Positions 1-11,634 of a DNA stretch of 64,000 bases are shown piece after piece (the first letter of the stretch is position 1; every line of letters starts with the position of its first letter). Where the stretch lies: the NCBI GenBank assembly GCA_047967505.1, contig CM106538.1. One strand, written 5' to 3'. The position numbers and the translations under genes were made by a program. Under the pieces are notes generated by a model, which made no database searches, was not told the DNA's origin, and worked only from the letters and a program-made list of their open reading frames with translations. The stretch comes from Dipteris shenzhenensis (taxonomy: Eukaryota > Polypodiophyta > Polypodiopsida > Gleicheniales).

Positions 1-873
1 CCACAGTTTCCAAAACCGTCTGTCCCATTGCGTTCCGAATGCCCAAAAACCCCTATTTGTTAGTTCTTGTGTGATTCAGTGGAGTATTTTCAGAGTTATA
101 GATCTCTGTGTATTTGATTTCGTCTCTCTGTTATGCATTTTTCATTCTAAGGTTTTGAAACCTTAGATTTATGCCACATGGCAGTGGATAAGTGTTGACT
201 CCCATTTCTCACTCATCGGTTGGGATTTTGGAGTTCCGGCAGAAGAGAGATATTTGCAAATTTTCTTATTGAGTCTGATTATGCAATGGCACCCATGTTT
301 TGAGGCATCTCTAGTTCTATTTTTAGTAGCGGTCTTTTTCGTGGGACCATGATTTCTTGAGCATATCTTATGGAGATCACTCTAGTTGTAGTTTGAGCCA
401 TGTGCGCTCATTCATGGTGTGCATTGGGTTGTAGTGGATGATTTATAGGCCATTTGGATGCATTGAGATCCTTATTGGATGCGCTAATATGCCCAGATTG
501 CCTTGTGGGATGCTATTTTTATGTATGCTTTGCACATGGATGCTATATTATGCTGAGGGACAGCTTTGACACATTGCAGGTGATGCACTAATAGTGTTAT
601 GCTCTCTTGGATGAGATATTATTGATGCACATGCCCATGGACAGTGTTTATGCTTGAGCCATTTGGCACTTATTGGCATTTTGGATTGCCATTGCAGTTG
701 GCATTTTCTTTTGAGCCAGATTTGCTCATATGGATGCATAGTAGATGCACATGAGTTAGCTGCATCTTTTGATGCTTTGAGCTTTGAGTTTTGGTGATAT
801 TTCAGTCTATTGTGGCATACACATTTGGGTGCACCTGGTATTTGGTATGATTCTCTCTTGCAGGCACTAGTAT
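1..873. other. No gene; possible leader of copia gag
   Basis: No convincing coding region lies here on either strand. The stretch sits directly upstream of a copia gag ORF, so it may hold the leader or part of a 5' LTR of that element. I found no clear primer-binding site of the initiator-Met type and no second LTR copy to fix a boundary. The left edge is cut by the window. Confidence 0.35.
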
Positions 874-897
874 TTGGGATTTTTCTTTATTTGCATC

Positions 898-1525
898 ATG
901 GCATCCTCTTCCATGTCTGAAAAGGAGTTTTTCAACGTTAAAAAGTTTGATGGGTCAAACTTTTCTTTGTGGAAAGAACAAATAAGGGATGTGCTTATTC
1001 AAAAGAAGCAGATTAAACCCTTGGCAGGGATTGAAGCTAAGCCTACAAATATGTCTAAGGATGATTGGAATGAGTTGGATGCATTAACAAAGTCTACTAT
1101 TAGACTTCATCTTGCAGAGTCAGTTTATTTCACAGTAGTAAATGAGCAGACTACGGAAGATTTGTGGAAGAAACTGTGTGCCAGTTATGAGAAGGAAACT
1201 ACCTCTAATAAAGTTTACCTCATGAAGAGGTTGTTTGAGCTACATATGAAGGAAGGGATCTCCATTGCTTCTCACTTGAATGAATTCAATATTATTTTCA
1301 GCCAGCTTCAGGCTCAGAAGATGAATTTTGATGCGGAGACTAAGGCAATATTTCTCTTATGTTCATTGCCATCCTCATGGGATACCTTCCGACAACTGTC
1401 AGTAACTCTGCACCTGGTGGAGTATTAAAATTTGATGATGTTGTGGGTAGCTTGTTGGCCGAGGAGATTAGATGGAAGTCTATGGATGGCAACAAGCAGG
1501 TCCCGTCTATCTGCAAAAAGACCCA
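898..1525 (+). pseudogene. Copia gag N-terminal fragment (UBN2-like), frameshifted
   Basis: This encodes the capsid-like N-terminal part of a Ty1/copia polyprotein. The start is ATG 898 (MASSSMSEKEFF). It is followed by the FDGSNFSLWKEQIRDVL motif and the helical UBN2 region (DLWKKLCASYEKETTSNKVYLMKRLFEL, then LNEFNIIFSQL). Around 1390 the homology moves to another frame (GVLKFDDVVGSLLAEEIRWKSM, about 1419-1485), so at least one indel is present. No zinc knuckle, protease or pol follows. It is cut at about 1525, where a minus-strand LINE ORF1 remnant begins. This is a dead, truncated copy. Confidence 0.85.
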
Positions 1526-1574
1526 ATTGAAAAGTGGCGGTCTTCCCATGGGAGACCCATAGTTCCCTCCCCTA

Positions 1575-3200
1575 CGGGCCTAGCCACTCCTCTATCATAC
1601 TGAACATTTGCTGCCCCATCATCATATCAAATAGCGTGGAGGTCCACTACTCCTCCCCACTAGCTAAGAAATGAAACCCATAGAAGGGACGAGTGCGAGA
1701 GCTATAGACTCCTATGGAACCCCCATTTTGGGGTTGTAAAATTAGGACTGACACCTCCAGAGCAAGCAGGTATCTGTTCAGAATCTCTAGGTAGTTCCAC
1801 GGTCCTAGCCTCCAAAACTCTCTGGGAAGAGGATGACCAGAGCAGGGCTTAGGGTGTGGAAGCTAAGAAAAGGGCCCTGATGACCCTGACTATGAGGAGG
1901 CAGAGCCGGGGCTAGGTCATGTCGAAGAGTTCTCAGGCACCCCCTTGCCCATAGGCCGAGATGAGGAAGGGCGGGCAGGCAGGGTGGGAGGCGGGCGAGG
2001 GGGGAGGAGGCTATTGTAAGGGGACCGAGGGGGCGAGAAGGAGAGGCAGGGTGTAGGAGGTGAGAGTAATAGCAACTAGGGGGAGGGGGTGTGGGGGGGC
2101 AGGATTGGGGGGGGCAGCGAGGGGTGACCTCAGGAGGAGGGGGTGGGGGAGGCAGAGGGACCTCTGGAGCTGACTCTGCTGGGGCTCCAAATTCCCGCTG
2201 AATGGAAACCTGGTACTCTGCTCTGTTGTCGCCTGTGGGTCCAAGGGGAGATCAAAAAATGTCTCCTCCTCCTCCATTTGTGTCTGGTCTGGGGACTCCA
2301 CTGGCACCTTCCTCTTCCCCTTCCCTGTGACTTGGAAGTAGACTGCGTCTTCTTGTGCTCTTTAAGTCTGATTCTCCTTTTGTTTTTTTGAGCTAATTTG
2401 GAGGGCTTCTTTTTCTCCACCTTGGTCCAAGTCCCTTGGGAGGGCTCGACCCAAGGTGTCTGAGTCTACTATTGCCTCGCTTGCTACTGGGGCCTAGCCG
2501 ACGGACAACGATGAGCCTCCCTATGTTGTCTTTGGTGAGGGGCCCTACCCACCAAACATTCCTGTGCTAGGTGACCCATTTGTCTGCACCGAAAACATTG
2601 CCCAAGCAAGCCATGGATCTCCACACACTGTCTAAACTCACCTCCATCTAAGGTCTCGAGGAGGATCTCCTCTAGGAGGGACTCTAGATGCTTTGCAATA
2701 ACCCAGAGGTGAGGGACCTCGTCATCTACCACTACTGAAGCCGCTGTCTATGGCGGAGATGCTAGCATTGTGCCAAAACAATTCCCTATGGAAGGAAGAA
2801 TAGATCTGTACTTCTTTGGAAGCCCTGAGATGCAAAGCATCACTAGGAATCGTGGCACGTGATGAGTCGAATCCATGTCCTCGATTGTAAAGCCATGGTA
2901 CCAAGGAAGGAGGTAGATGACATGAGGGCCTAGTAGGATAGGGATCTACTCGACAAGGGAGGCCATGGTGTTAGGGGAGTTCAACTGGATGAGGAAGACT
3001 CCTCTCCCATAGATCGTGACCTCCTGGATGTGGTAACCTATAGGGCTAAGCTCGAATCCCTGACCTGTTTCCTTGACGGGGTGAGCCCAACAATGCGACC
3101 CACCAAGGCCTTGTCCTGCAAAGCCTCTACTTCACACTTGACCTATTGCTTGTCTTCCGGAGAGAGCATAATCTTAACCATAGTGGGGGTTAAAGGTGCT
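1575..3200 (-). pseudogene. LINE ORF1 remnant (DUF4283, zinc knuckle, Pro-rich tail)
   Basis: Minus-strand reading gives pieces in the same order as the better-preserved ORF1 at 55757-56979. They are an N-terminal stretch (3190-3050, with GRIVGLTPSRKQVRD), the ...YGRGVFLIQLNS segment near 2970, a VPW...FDSSRATIPSDALHL segment (2900-2840), and a CCHC knuckle CFRCRQMGHLAQEC (about 2560-2610). Then comes a basic and Pro-rich tail (2420-2010). A short ELPRDSEQIPACSGG stretch near 1780 resembles the ORF1 C-terminal region. The ORF1 protein of plant L1 elements binds RNA. Several frameshifts and stops make this a pseudogene. No ORF2 follows at its 3' side. Confidence 0.75.
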
Positions 3201-3204
3201 ACCA

Positions 3205-5315
3205 TGTGAGTCCTTCTTGCTAGACCAAGGGTCGCTGTCAAGGTTCAGTTCTCCCGAGAAACAAACATTGTTAACATGAGTGGAATTAGCTAGGTCTCTA
3301 TGAAAACCTTAACTGAATCACACATACTTGGGAAAGAGAAGGGTTAAGCACAAATTAGACCCAATTTTAGCTCTAGGTTTTGCATTAAATACTTTGAGAG
3401 ACATTCATTTTGAAATATTAACTGTGCACAATACAAAGATTGAGACCAATTCAACCTCCAATTTTTGCACAATGCACTTTGAGATATTTTCATGCAAAAA
3501 AAAGCATCGAGACCATCAAATCTTAAATTTGTGAGTTATGAGATGGATTGCAATTTTTCATGATAACAACAAGTTTCAATATACAAGAAAAACTCTCATA
3601 TTTCATATGATCATGGCTTCAATTCCAAAAGTTATGACATCAATACAATGGGAATCAACTAAAAAGGACAAATCAAATCAATTCTATGACCAAATGACAC
3701 CAATAATAATAAGTTGAATTCAAAGGTGATGTTCTACAACTGTGGACAAGAAGGTCATATTGGAAGAGATCCTACTCAAAACAAAAGGAAAACCAATAAT
3801 GATTCACACACACAGCAGTATACACATGTTTGCAGGTACAATTATAGCTAATTTTGCAAAAGCAATGGCATTAAAGATAATCTCAATAATGACAAGGAAT
3901 GTTAATTAAAATCATTAAAAATAATTTGATGAAGTAGCTTAGAGATAAAGGCATTTTCGATAATGCCTAACATGGGTTAGATGCCTTTACTCAAATAAGG
4001 CTATAAGAAAATGGCTCAATAATCCTTTAGAGTGCATATGAGCTCTTAGAAGTAGGCAATAGTGTGAAAAGAGTATGTTTCGCATTGTAGTTGGGTAGAG
4101 TCAAACAAGGTTACGCAGGTGTGGGTACATGGATGAACCTCTAGGTATTCTAGTTATCATTATATGCCTATGGTCCGTACCCACTTGTGGATCAAACAAA
4201 TTTGTTGATTTGGAGATTATAGTGTGATTGATAATATATATGCCACTAAATTGTTAGATATGAGTAGTGTGGTGTGGATCTACCTTTTAAGCACTTTTCC
4301 CCTCTAATCAAGGGGGTTTTCACCCTAAGTTTAGTATCATGTTCCAATAGTTACTAAAATTGGTATGGAGACCATTAAGAAGTCCATCTAGCATTTTACG
4401 GTCACTTTCATTCAATGCTTGCTCTAAGAATTTAATAGCATGAACTTAAATGGGTTCAATAGTGGGCAACAATAATGGACAAATTAGCTTAATGAAGAGA
4501 TGATAAGATTGGTCCCATGCAGGGATATGTGGAAGAAAGAAGAACACGATGTAGACAATTTGTATGAGAAACAAAGTAAAAATCTCAAATACAGAGAGCC
4601 TCATGGAGCCCAAAGTTAGTCAAACCACACAACAATGAGCTTATGTGTGTAATCATAAAAGCGAGATCTAATGTATGCCTTTGCTTGTGAATGAATGGCT
4701 TCTAAGTCATTTTAAAATAGGTATTTGAACAATAGCATACTTTTGGAGACTATATTACATTATCTAAAAATCAGCCTAGGATGAATATTGTACTTTGTGT
4801 GTTTCTCTAGAAGGGATAGGAAATTTTTAAGGACATATACCTACACTCACAAAACCTTCTTGATATTCACTTTCTTGCAATATATACATTTTCACAAAAC
4901 CTTCTTGATATTTACATTTTCACATGTCATCTTTGACATGAATTATGCTATGAACGAAAATTCATGCAACCATGAAAATCTCAATTAACTCATTGCAAGT
5001 GAGATTCAAATGTATCAACTAATAAAATTATGAGTTACAATAGAGCTAGGTGCATATATTCTCTATCATGAATTACAAAAATATAGCTAGGTTGCTTACG
5101 TTTATTACTCAAAATCTTGATCTTGATCTTATATAAAGGGCCTTGTGAAAATTTAGATCAAAATTTGCCCTTTTTTTCTTCATTTGACCTTATTAGTATT
5201 TAACACTTTGAACCATGACATATTATCTATTTCTTTGAAAGACACATGAATAAAAATGTGCATAACATGAAACATTAAGAATATTGAAAGGATTGAAGCT
5301 CAGCTTGATAGTTTC
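3205..5315. other. AT-rich DNA, no gene apart from a knuckle relic
   Basis: No coding signal is visible on either strand apart from the short gag relic at about 3727-3795. Composition is AT-rich with poly-A/T runs. Short ORFs here have no recognisable domain. Confidence 0.5.
3727..3795 (+). pseudogene. Decayed retroelement zinc knuckle
   Basis: In one plus frame this reads MFYNCGQEGHIGRDPTQNK, which matches the CX2CX4HX4C gag knuckle pattern. The first Cys has become Phe and the last has become Pro. The central N-C-G-Q-E-G-H spacing is kept. It is a nucleocapsid relic of an LTR retroelement; family assignment is not possible from 20 residues. Confidence 0.5.
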
Positions 5316-5319
5316 ATTT

Positions 5320-5595
5320 TGATGCCAATTTGAGAATCCTAGGAATATGCATCATCTGAAGTGGTAAGCAACTCTGTAGATAAACTAGACATGAAGAGAA
5401 TGTCATTGTCACTATCATGTGTGACTGCATTGATCTCCTCGATCTTCACTTTTCCTTCGTCCTCCCTTGGACTCTCTTCCTTTTGATTTGCACCCCAATT
5501 TGCATTCTTTTTCTTATTCTTTTGCTCTCTTTTCAGCTTGTAGCAATCCTTTTTCATATGGCCCTTCTTGCCATAGTGGTAACACTCAATGTTTC
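5320..5595 (-). pseudogene. Copia gag C-terminal fragment with mutated knuckle
   Basis: Minus-strand reading gives a nucleocapsid knuckle, CYHYGKKGHMKKDC, followed by a Lys-rich stretch and an acidic linker (EDEGKVKIEEINAVTHDSDND), as in copia gag just before the protease. The second zinc-binding Cys is Tyr. The expected protease D-S/T-G motif does not follow in frame; a stop is met at about 5339. This is a short dead fragment. Confidence 0.7.
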
Positions 5596-5666
5596 GTGCC
5601 CTAGATTGTTGCAGGCCTGGTCTTCAATTTAAACACCAGAGAGCCACTGCAAGAGCATGCATGGCT

Positions 5667-5726
5667 AGGTGTGTCTTTGATCTTGATAAAGTATTTAGGT
5701 GTGTCTTTGATCTTGATAAAGTATTT
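5667..5726. repeat. 30-bp perfect tandem duplication
   Basis: A 30-bp unit starting AGGTGTGTCTTTGATC occurs twice in direct succession (5667-5696 and 5697-5726) with no mismatch. It looks like a recent slippage duplication and has no coding context. Confidence 0.9.
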
Positions 5727-7270
5727 TTCTTGTGCTTTGTTTATTGTTACCTCTCTTGTTGTGTGCTTTCTTTTTTGTCCACACATGTTGGACTATGCAA
5801 TGGCTTCATCAATTGTGGTTGTAGGCAAGCTTATGCACCTTTTTTGTGGTCCACCACTACTAAATATGTGGTGCCATAGTCTATGTATTTTGTTGCAGAC
5901 GCTCTTTTCACTGAATTTTGATTTGGACTGGTCTTGCAAGAAAGTGGTTGCGATTGACCTGCAGGTCACTAGGGTGGGCTCTAATCACATGGGCCAAGCC
6001 TTCCTCATCCTTTGTCTCCCATTGGTTGTATGAATGCCTTTTTTTTTGGGCAAGCAAAGACATGATTGTCATTGGCATTGTTGATTCATTCAGTAGGAGA
6101 TTGTGTGTTGTAGGCCCCCCCGTACCACTAACGTTTATTTCCTCAAAGGACAACACACTATTAAATATCAAGACCTTGAAGCAATGTCCAAATTTGCAGT
6201 GAAAACTAACAAACACTCATGCACCAAAGACCGGCAGTGCGGGATACCAAGGAGTTATTCTATTCTAGGTGTGTCTAGAGAAGACCCAATATTGTTGTGG
6301 TGTACATGTTCTCGAGCCATTTCAAGTAACACTTCGTAGACTGATGAACTCAGTGTCATATACTAAATTGTATGGGGAAATGTCAGGCATTGTTTCCATT
6401 TTGTCTCACATTTTCGCATGCCTCTTTTCTTGAGGTGATGTAAAAGTAGACAGCTTGCTTTTTCTCTTGGAACTCATTGTTGCAAGAACTGGGAGAGTGA
6501 AATGAACTTGGAGGTGCATGAATGTTTGCGAAATCAAGGAAAAAAACTTGCACGAATGCTAGCATGTGTGGTTGCAAATAAAACTATGGCCAAGTGGTGA
6601 AACTATTGAATTTGGGAATAGTTTTTTGCAAAAAGCTCATACAAGTTGAAAGTGTTTATCAATTCCTATGCTACAAAGACTCAAAGTATTGGAAATGGTG
6701 GAAAACATCAAAACAAGCATGTATATGCAAATTGAAAGTAGGCTTTGTACATGCTGCATTGTGGGAGGTTTTGTACAAGCAAAAGCAGCTTTAAAGTTTG
6801 CACATAGAGGGGCTAGGCTATGCAATGCCTTTCATGTGGTTGCAAAGAAGGATGTAATAAATTTGGCGCTGTTAATAGCTAACTCTCCAGATGGTTTTTT
6901 GTCGAACAACATGTTGCAAGTTGCAACGATGCTTCGACAATGGAATTCCACAAAAGGTTGATGCAATTTCAAAACATCATCAACATGGTTTCCACGAATT
7001 TGGATGGCTACCTAGGAACCATCGTGATCTAACACATAGCCTTTCAAAGATAGGATGCATAATATGCTTTGCGCAATATCATAGGTGTAGCAGAATGGTC
7101 ACAGAGGGTCCCTACTGATGCGTGAACTGCCACACCCACCGCACTAGAATTCCACAAGTGGGTTGCTAAGGCGAACAAAGTGTATTACACCCATCATTTG
7201 GACAAAGATGGGATAATTGGTAGGGATGCTCTTCTCTACGTAGAAAAGGAAGCTCAACTGAGTGAAATTA
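5727..7270. other. No recognisable gene
   Basis: Several short ORFs exist on both strands but none shows a domain, repeat pattern or codon pattern I can recognise. The longest plus ORF (6668-6961, 97 codons) starts MLQRLKVLEMVENIK and has no identifiable family. I see no LTR, TIR or RNA gene. Confidence 0.4.
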
Positions 7271-7280
7271 TACCTTTTCC

Positions 7281-8385
7281 CTAGTGTAGTTGTTGAGAAA
7301 CCTGGTTGATGAAAGTATCATGAAGTGAGGCTCGAAGTGTGCCCTCTGGAACCGCAACAAGGATGGTGAAATCGAAGACCCCAGGGGTGTGCCAGGCACG
7401 CATGTAAGAGATGTTCTTGGCAACATACATGACGATGCCTTCATCTATGAACTCTTGCACCAACTTTGCATGGGTGTGCGTCCTCTCTGCAACAAATGTA
7501 AGCTACAAAAGAAAAACATTGAAATCAGGTCAGGTAATGCATTTGAGAAGATATGCTACTCGACTTTTTTCTAGGTACTCATCACTGTAGCGCGGTCCTC
7601 AACGTTTGGCCCATCCGCAACAATGGTCGGATGGTGGCCCGTCCAGGTCTATTTTGGTAATGACGAAAGCTATGGTTCCCATCAATGTCACAAAAGAAGA
7701 TTTTGTTGTCTCCACTTGGTTTGCTGTCCAGGGTGCATATATTTGATTGGCTTCTCGAGAACAAAAAAATTTGTACCATCAAATGGCTCACCCTTAATTA
7801 TTGGTCATTGCATCAACACGTAATGAAACAAATGAAGTTCCACCTTCTCCTGTGGTTCTTTTGGTAATGATCGGACCCTCAATCCTAAAAAAATTATCAA
7901 CTTGCAATACATCCTTCAGCTGGAGCACATAGGCATGCGGGACATTGAAAGTGATGGTCTCGCAACATTCAGCATCTGTTAAATCAACACGCATGAAGAT
8001 AGGGTATGAAACATCACGGGCTTTGAATGTGCCATACTTTGCCAAAACCTTCCCTCGAAGGCGAAACGGTATGGCATAAACTCATACAGTGATTCTATGG
8101 CCAGGATTGGAAGGTCATTAGGTTGGGCTACTATTGTCTTTGTTAGGACTATTGCTTTTCCTTTGTGTGGGTCATCGGTAGGGTTGCTTGTTGGGTCAGT
8201 GTGTTTGTAGCCTGCAACAAGATTGCTTTCAAATAGCTTAGGCGATAAGCTACAGCTTGTATAATTTCCAATAGTGAGAAGTTGTTTCTTCAAAATGACC
8301 CAGGCAAAAATTACTACTACAACAAAATTCAGCATAGCAATTTCTTGGAGACATGATTGAAAGCTTATAAAAAACAAGCACAACG
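7281..8385 (-). pseudogene. RPA70-like OB-fold gene remnant
   Basis: Minus-strand reading gives LPILAIESLYEFMPYRFAFEG, then after a frame change VLAKYGTFKARDVSYPIFMR, then ...DAECCETITFNVPHAYVLQL and NFFRIEGPIITKRTTGEGG. This follows the order of the first DNA-binding OB fold of replication protein A large subunit: the 'I-x-x-L-x-P-Y' entry, the 'xARV-xK' strand, the 'DxxG-x-I-x-x-x-x-FN' strand and the 'xVY-x-I-xG' strand. Further broken reading continues to about 7281 (VQEFIDEGIVMYVAKNISYM). RPA-like genes exist in the host and are also carried by many plant Helitrons. The copy is frameshifted; the family call is by pattern only. Confidence 0.55.
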
Positions 8386-8389
8386 TATT

Positions 8390-9400
8390 TATTTATGCAA
8401 AGTAATTATATTGAACATTGTTTTGTCCCAATTGTTACAACTATGAAATGACCAAAGCAAAAAGCTTGCTATCAAACATTGTTGCAAGCTTAACGTATGA
8501 CTTTTGAAGTAATAATGGATTTTACTATTTGGCATTGCCCTATCAATTACTCATTGGTGATTTCAGACTCATTGTCTTCCTCTATTAGTGGTGGCCCAAG
8601 CTCCATCTCTATCCTGCAACGCATCCTTGAAAGGCATCCTATCTTTCGGAGCTCTTTTCGGACTGGCAGTAAAGACTATATTTGCTTAGAAGACATAATT
8701 AAACATGTTTGAAGAAAACTTTTTAGCAAAGCAAAAAAACACCTTTGGCATATTCTTACTCGGCCGCTATGTGAAAAGCTGTCTTCAGAGTTCTCTTTGT
8801 GGCCTTCTTGATGCTTAAATGAGGTAGCAAGCTTCCATCTTTATTTGTTGCTTTGGTGGATGTTAGCACGAGTAGTATATCAATCATGGGCATAGGGGCA
8901 GGTGAAATTGTTTTGATCAAACAACCTCCACAGATGGAAACAAAACCCTAGTTTACAAGAGCTCGCATAGTATCACTCACTGCTGCTGTATATTAAAAAG
9001 CTAGCATGGGCATACTTTGTCACACAGTAATAAATTTAACAGTCAAATTTAAACTACTGTAGTAAAAAAGGAACCTAAGATATAGGAATGGTGGAGGATT
9101 CCAAAAGAAATGTCCAATTTCAAGATGAATGTAGAAAACATCCTTTATTCCAAGAATATGATTTATCGATCATAAGCTATCATTCTAACTGAATTGAAAT
9201 TTGCAACGCAAACTATAATGCACAATTTAAAAGAACTCCCATTCGAATAAACCCTCATGGCATTAATCAAACAGCATGCAAGAAACAACTCGTTCCTAGA
9301 AACCTCTCCTTCAATCTCAAAGTTTGGTGACATCAGAGTATTATTGGATAGATCAAAAAGCTTCTCAAAATATCTATGAAATTGCAAACATGCAAGCCGA
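8390..9400. other. No recognisable gene
   Basis: I see no domain, LTR or RNA gene. Short ORFs are unremarkable and the sequence is AT-rich. Confidence 0.4.
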
Positions 9401-9507
9401 ATAAAAAACTTCTATGCATTTAAGAAGCGGCTTCTCAAACCATCTGTTGAATTGGAACAAGTGAAAAAAGATGAATGACACATGTCATTCAATAGGCCTA
9501 CCCAAAA

Positions 9508-9656
9508 TAAATGGGGAGGCAAAGGGGGGGGGCTAGGGACGAGTGGTGGAGTGAGGGAAGCTAAGAGAGAGAGAAAGACAGAGACTAGTGGTGGATTGAG
9601 AGAAGCTAAGAGTGACAATGGGGAGGCGAAGGGTGGGTGGGCTAGGGACGAGTGGT

Positions 9657-9720
<64 letters not shown>
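9508..9720. repeat. Duplicated G-rich unit followed by a (GA)n microsatellite
   Basis: Two imperfect copies of a roughly 109-bp unit begin AATGGGGAGGC (about 9510 and 9619). Each contains GGGCTAGGGACGAGTGGTGG. The second runs into an uninterrupted GA run at about 9660-9719. The apparent Ser/Leu-repeat ORFs across this block are simple-repeat translations. Confidence 0.9.
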
Positions 9721-9723
<3 letters not shown>

Positions 9724-9994
9724 CAAAATCGTTAGTTGTGCATAATTGCCCCATTTATTGGGCTAACAGCTTTAACAAAGGCCAATGAGGAAAATCTAGA
9801 ATTTATGAAATTTAAAAATTCCCCTATTTATTTATTTTCTTGGGTAGAAAGTTTGTGTTACATTAGAATTTCATCATCATCAGTATAAATATTTATATGT
9901 TTTTTGGTAAAGAACAACCAGCCCCCAAGGGGAGAGTTTCATCATGAAAACATTTTTGAGAAAAATTCCTAGAGTAGAAACAGTAGCAGTAGAA

Positions 9995-10720
9995 TCAAAA
10001 GAGAGGGACATAGGAGTCATCTGTGTCATCTATATTGTCATCATTGAAATAGTCAGAGTAATTGAAGCTCTTTGAGTCCCCAAAGCTATCAATGCCATCA
10101 GCCTGAGCCTCACAGGGTGAATCTGGTTCCTTTTTAACTGTTGTGGAGGGTACCTGTTTAAGAAAATCAGTGATCTTAGCAGGGACTTCAAAAGGTGTGG
10201 AATTATCAATCCCAAAACATCTTTGAGTATGTTCTTGGAGGTTAGCATTGAAAAGGGCAGCCTCTTCTTTGAAATTGTAAATCATTTCTATGATTTTCTT
10301 CTGGTCCTGTTCAGCTAGTTAACAAATAGTAGGTCAGCTTGCAAAACAACTTGATTAAACTGAAGATTATTCCTGGTACCCATATGAACCAAAGTGCATG
10401 TGCTCTCAAGGGTGACCAAGTGTCCTGCTTTGTCCTTGTAGAGTCTCCTAGTAAGATGGCCTTCCAATTTACTAGCTCACTTGTTGTCTCTAGTTGAACT
10501 ATTTTCCAAACCTTTCTGGCCACAGGACAAGCCACAAAGAGATGGAAAATATCTTCATTGGTAGAGGGGCAGTTCTGGCATTTGCCATTACCCTTCCCAA
10601 TCCTAAACTCCCCTATTTTAGCTTTGCCAAAGTAGAACCATTTCTAAGGCTACCCTGTAAGAGCAGGGCAAAAATCAAACAACTCTATCCAAGAATCCCT
10701 TGAATCCGTTTATTGAAACC
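9995..10720 (-). pseudogene. LINE ORF2 C-terminal fragment (zf-RVT)
   Basis: Reading the minus strand from about 10640 gives GKCQNCPSTNEDIFHLF, then ACPVARKVWKIV. This is the zf-RVT knuckle of plant L1 ORF2. The 'ALWFIW' signature of the tail follows near 10370. A frameshift at about 10370 moves the reading to a tail ending in an acidic stretch (DSFGDSKSFNYSDYFNDDN) and a stop at 9995. Endonuclease and reverse transcriptase are absent, so the copy is strongly 5' truncated or broken. It is more diverged from the LINEs at 13.7-19.3 and 48-57 kb than those are from each other. Confidence 0.75.
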
Positions 10721-11634
10721 ACAATGAAACTGCATCGCAATGAATCTAGCACACAGACTACAAGGGAGAAGAAGCTGGGTGGAAAGAAATGTATGAACTT
10801 TCCAAGTGGAGGTGGAACAATACGTCATAAGGAGAGGAGGATATAATGACTGAACCAATGGATGACTGAGAGCACCTTTGTTTATGATTTGTGCAAGTAC
10901 ATCTGAGCCATGGATGATCTTTTTCTTCCCTTCTGCTTTAGCTTATTTAGTTTCATCAATGGTAGACTCTTCCTCGACTTCTGCAATGGAATATATAAAC
11001 AACGCAGACCAAAAAGAGATTGTGCCACACATTTATAAGCATATATTTCATAAGTTATTGTGATAGTAGGATGTAGCCTCTTCAGCACACCCTGGACATG
11101 GTTTGGTAATGCCCATCATGTCCACCAACCAATACAAAGACGAAATCAAAAATGGAAGATTAAACGAGAGTTCCAATAAAGAAAACAAAAAATGAAACCA
11201 GCATTAGAATTTCAAAGCTCTTGAGTACCTCGCTAGAATTGGCTACTACTAGTATCCATGGAATCACTTGATGTTTCTTGTTCCTCATCTGCACTCACCA
11301 TGGTACAGAACAGTCGTTTCTTGAGAGGTGTGAACATAAAAAGATAATGGAAGTTCTCACGTCTACTCACATTTTTTATAGCAAAAAACAAAGATAGAAT
11401 ATCCCAAGCAACAAGCTGCCCATGAATGAAATAGAATGTCGAGAAAGAAATACCCATTCTACTTGGAAGCGATCCACATACCAAAACATCAAGAAAACAC
11501 CTTGTAGGATAATACCAACTCTAGAAATCCGGGTTTGGGTACTCCCTCGGAGTTGGATGAGGGAAAAGCGGTCCCTATGGATGAGCGAGAAGCGTGCCAC
11601 ACTAGGAACTTAACGCCTCCTGTGGTAGGTGCAT
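10721..11634. other. No recognisable gene
   Basis: Short ORFs on both strands lack identifiable domains. The minus-strand ORF at 11233-11484 ends SADEEQETSSDSMDTSSSQF and lies just downstream of NB-ARC-like sequence on the same strand. It could be unrelated or part of a decayed gene; I cannot tell which. Confidence 0.35.

Noticed and set aside
9412-9754. ORFs rich in Ser-Leu or Arg-Glu repeats
   Set aside because: They translate the (GA)n microsatellite and its duplicated flank; no gene is implied.
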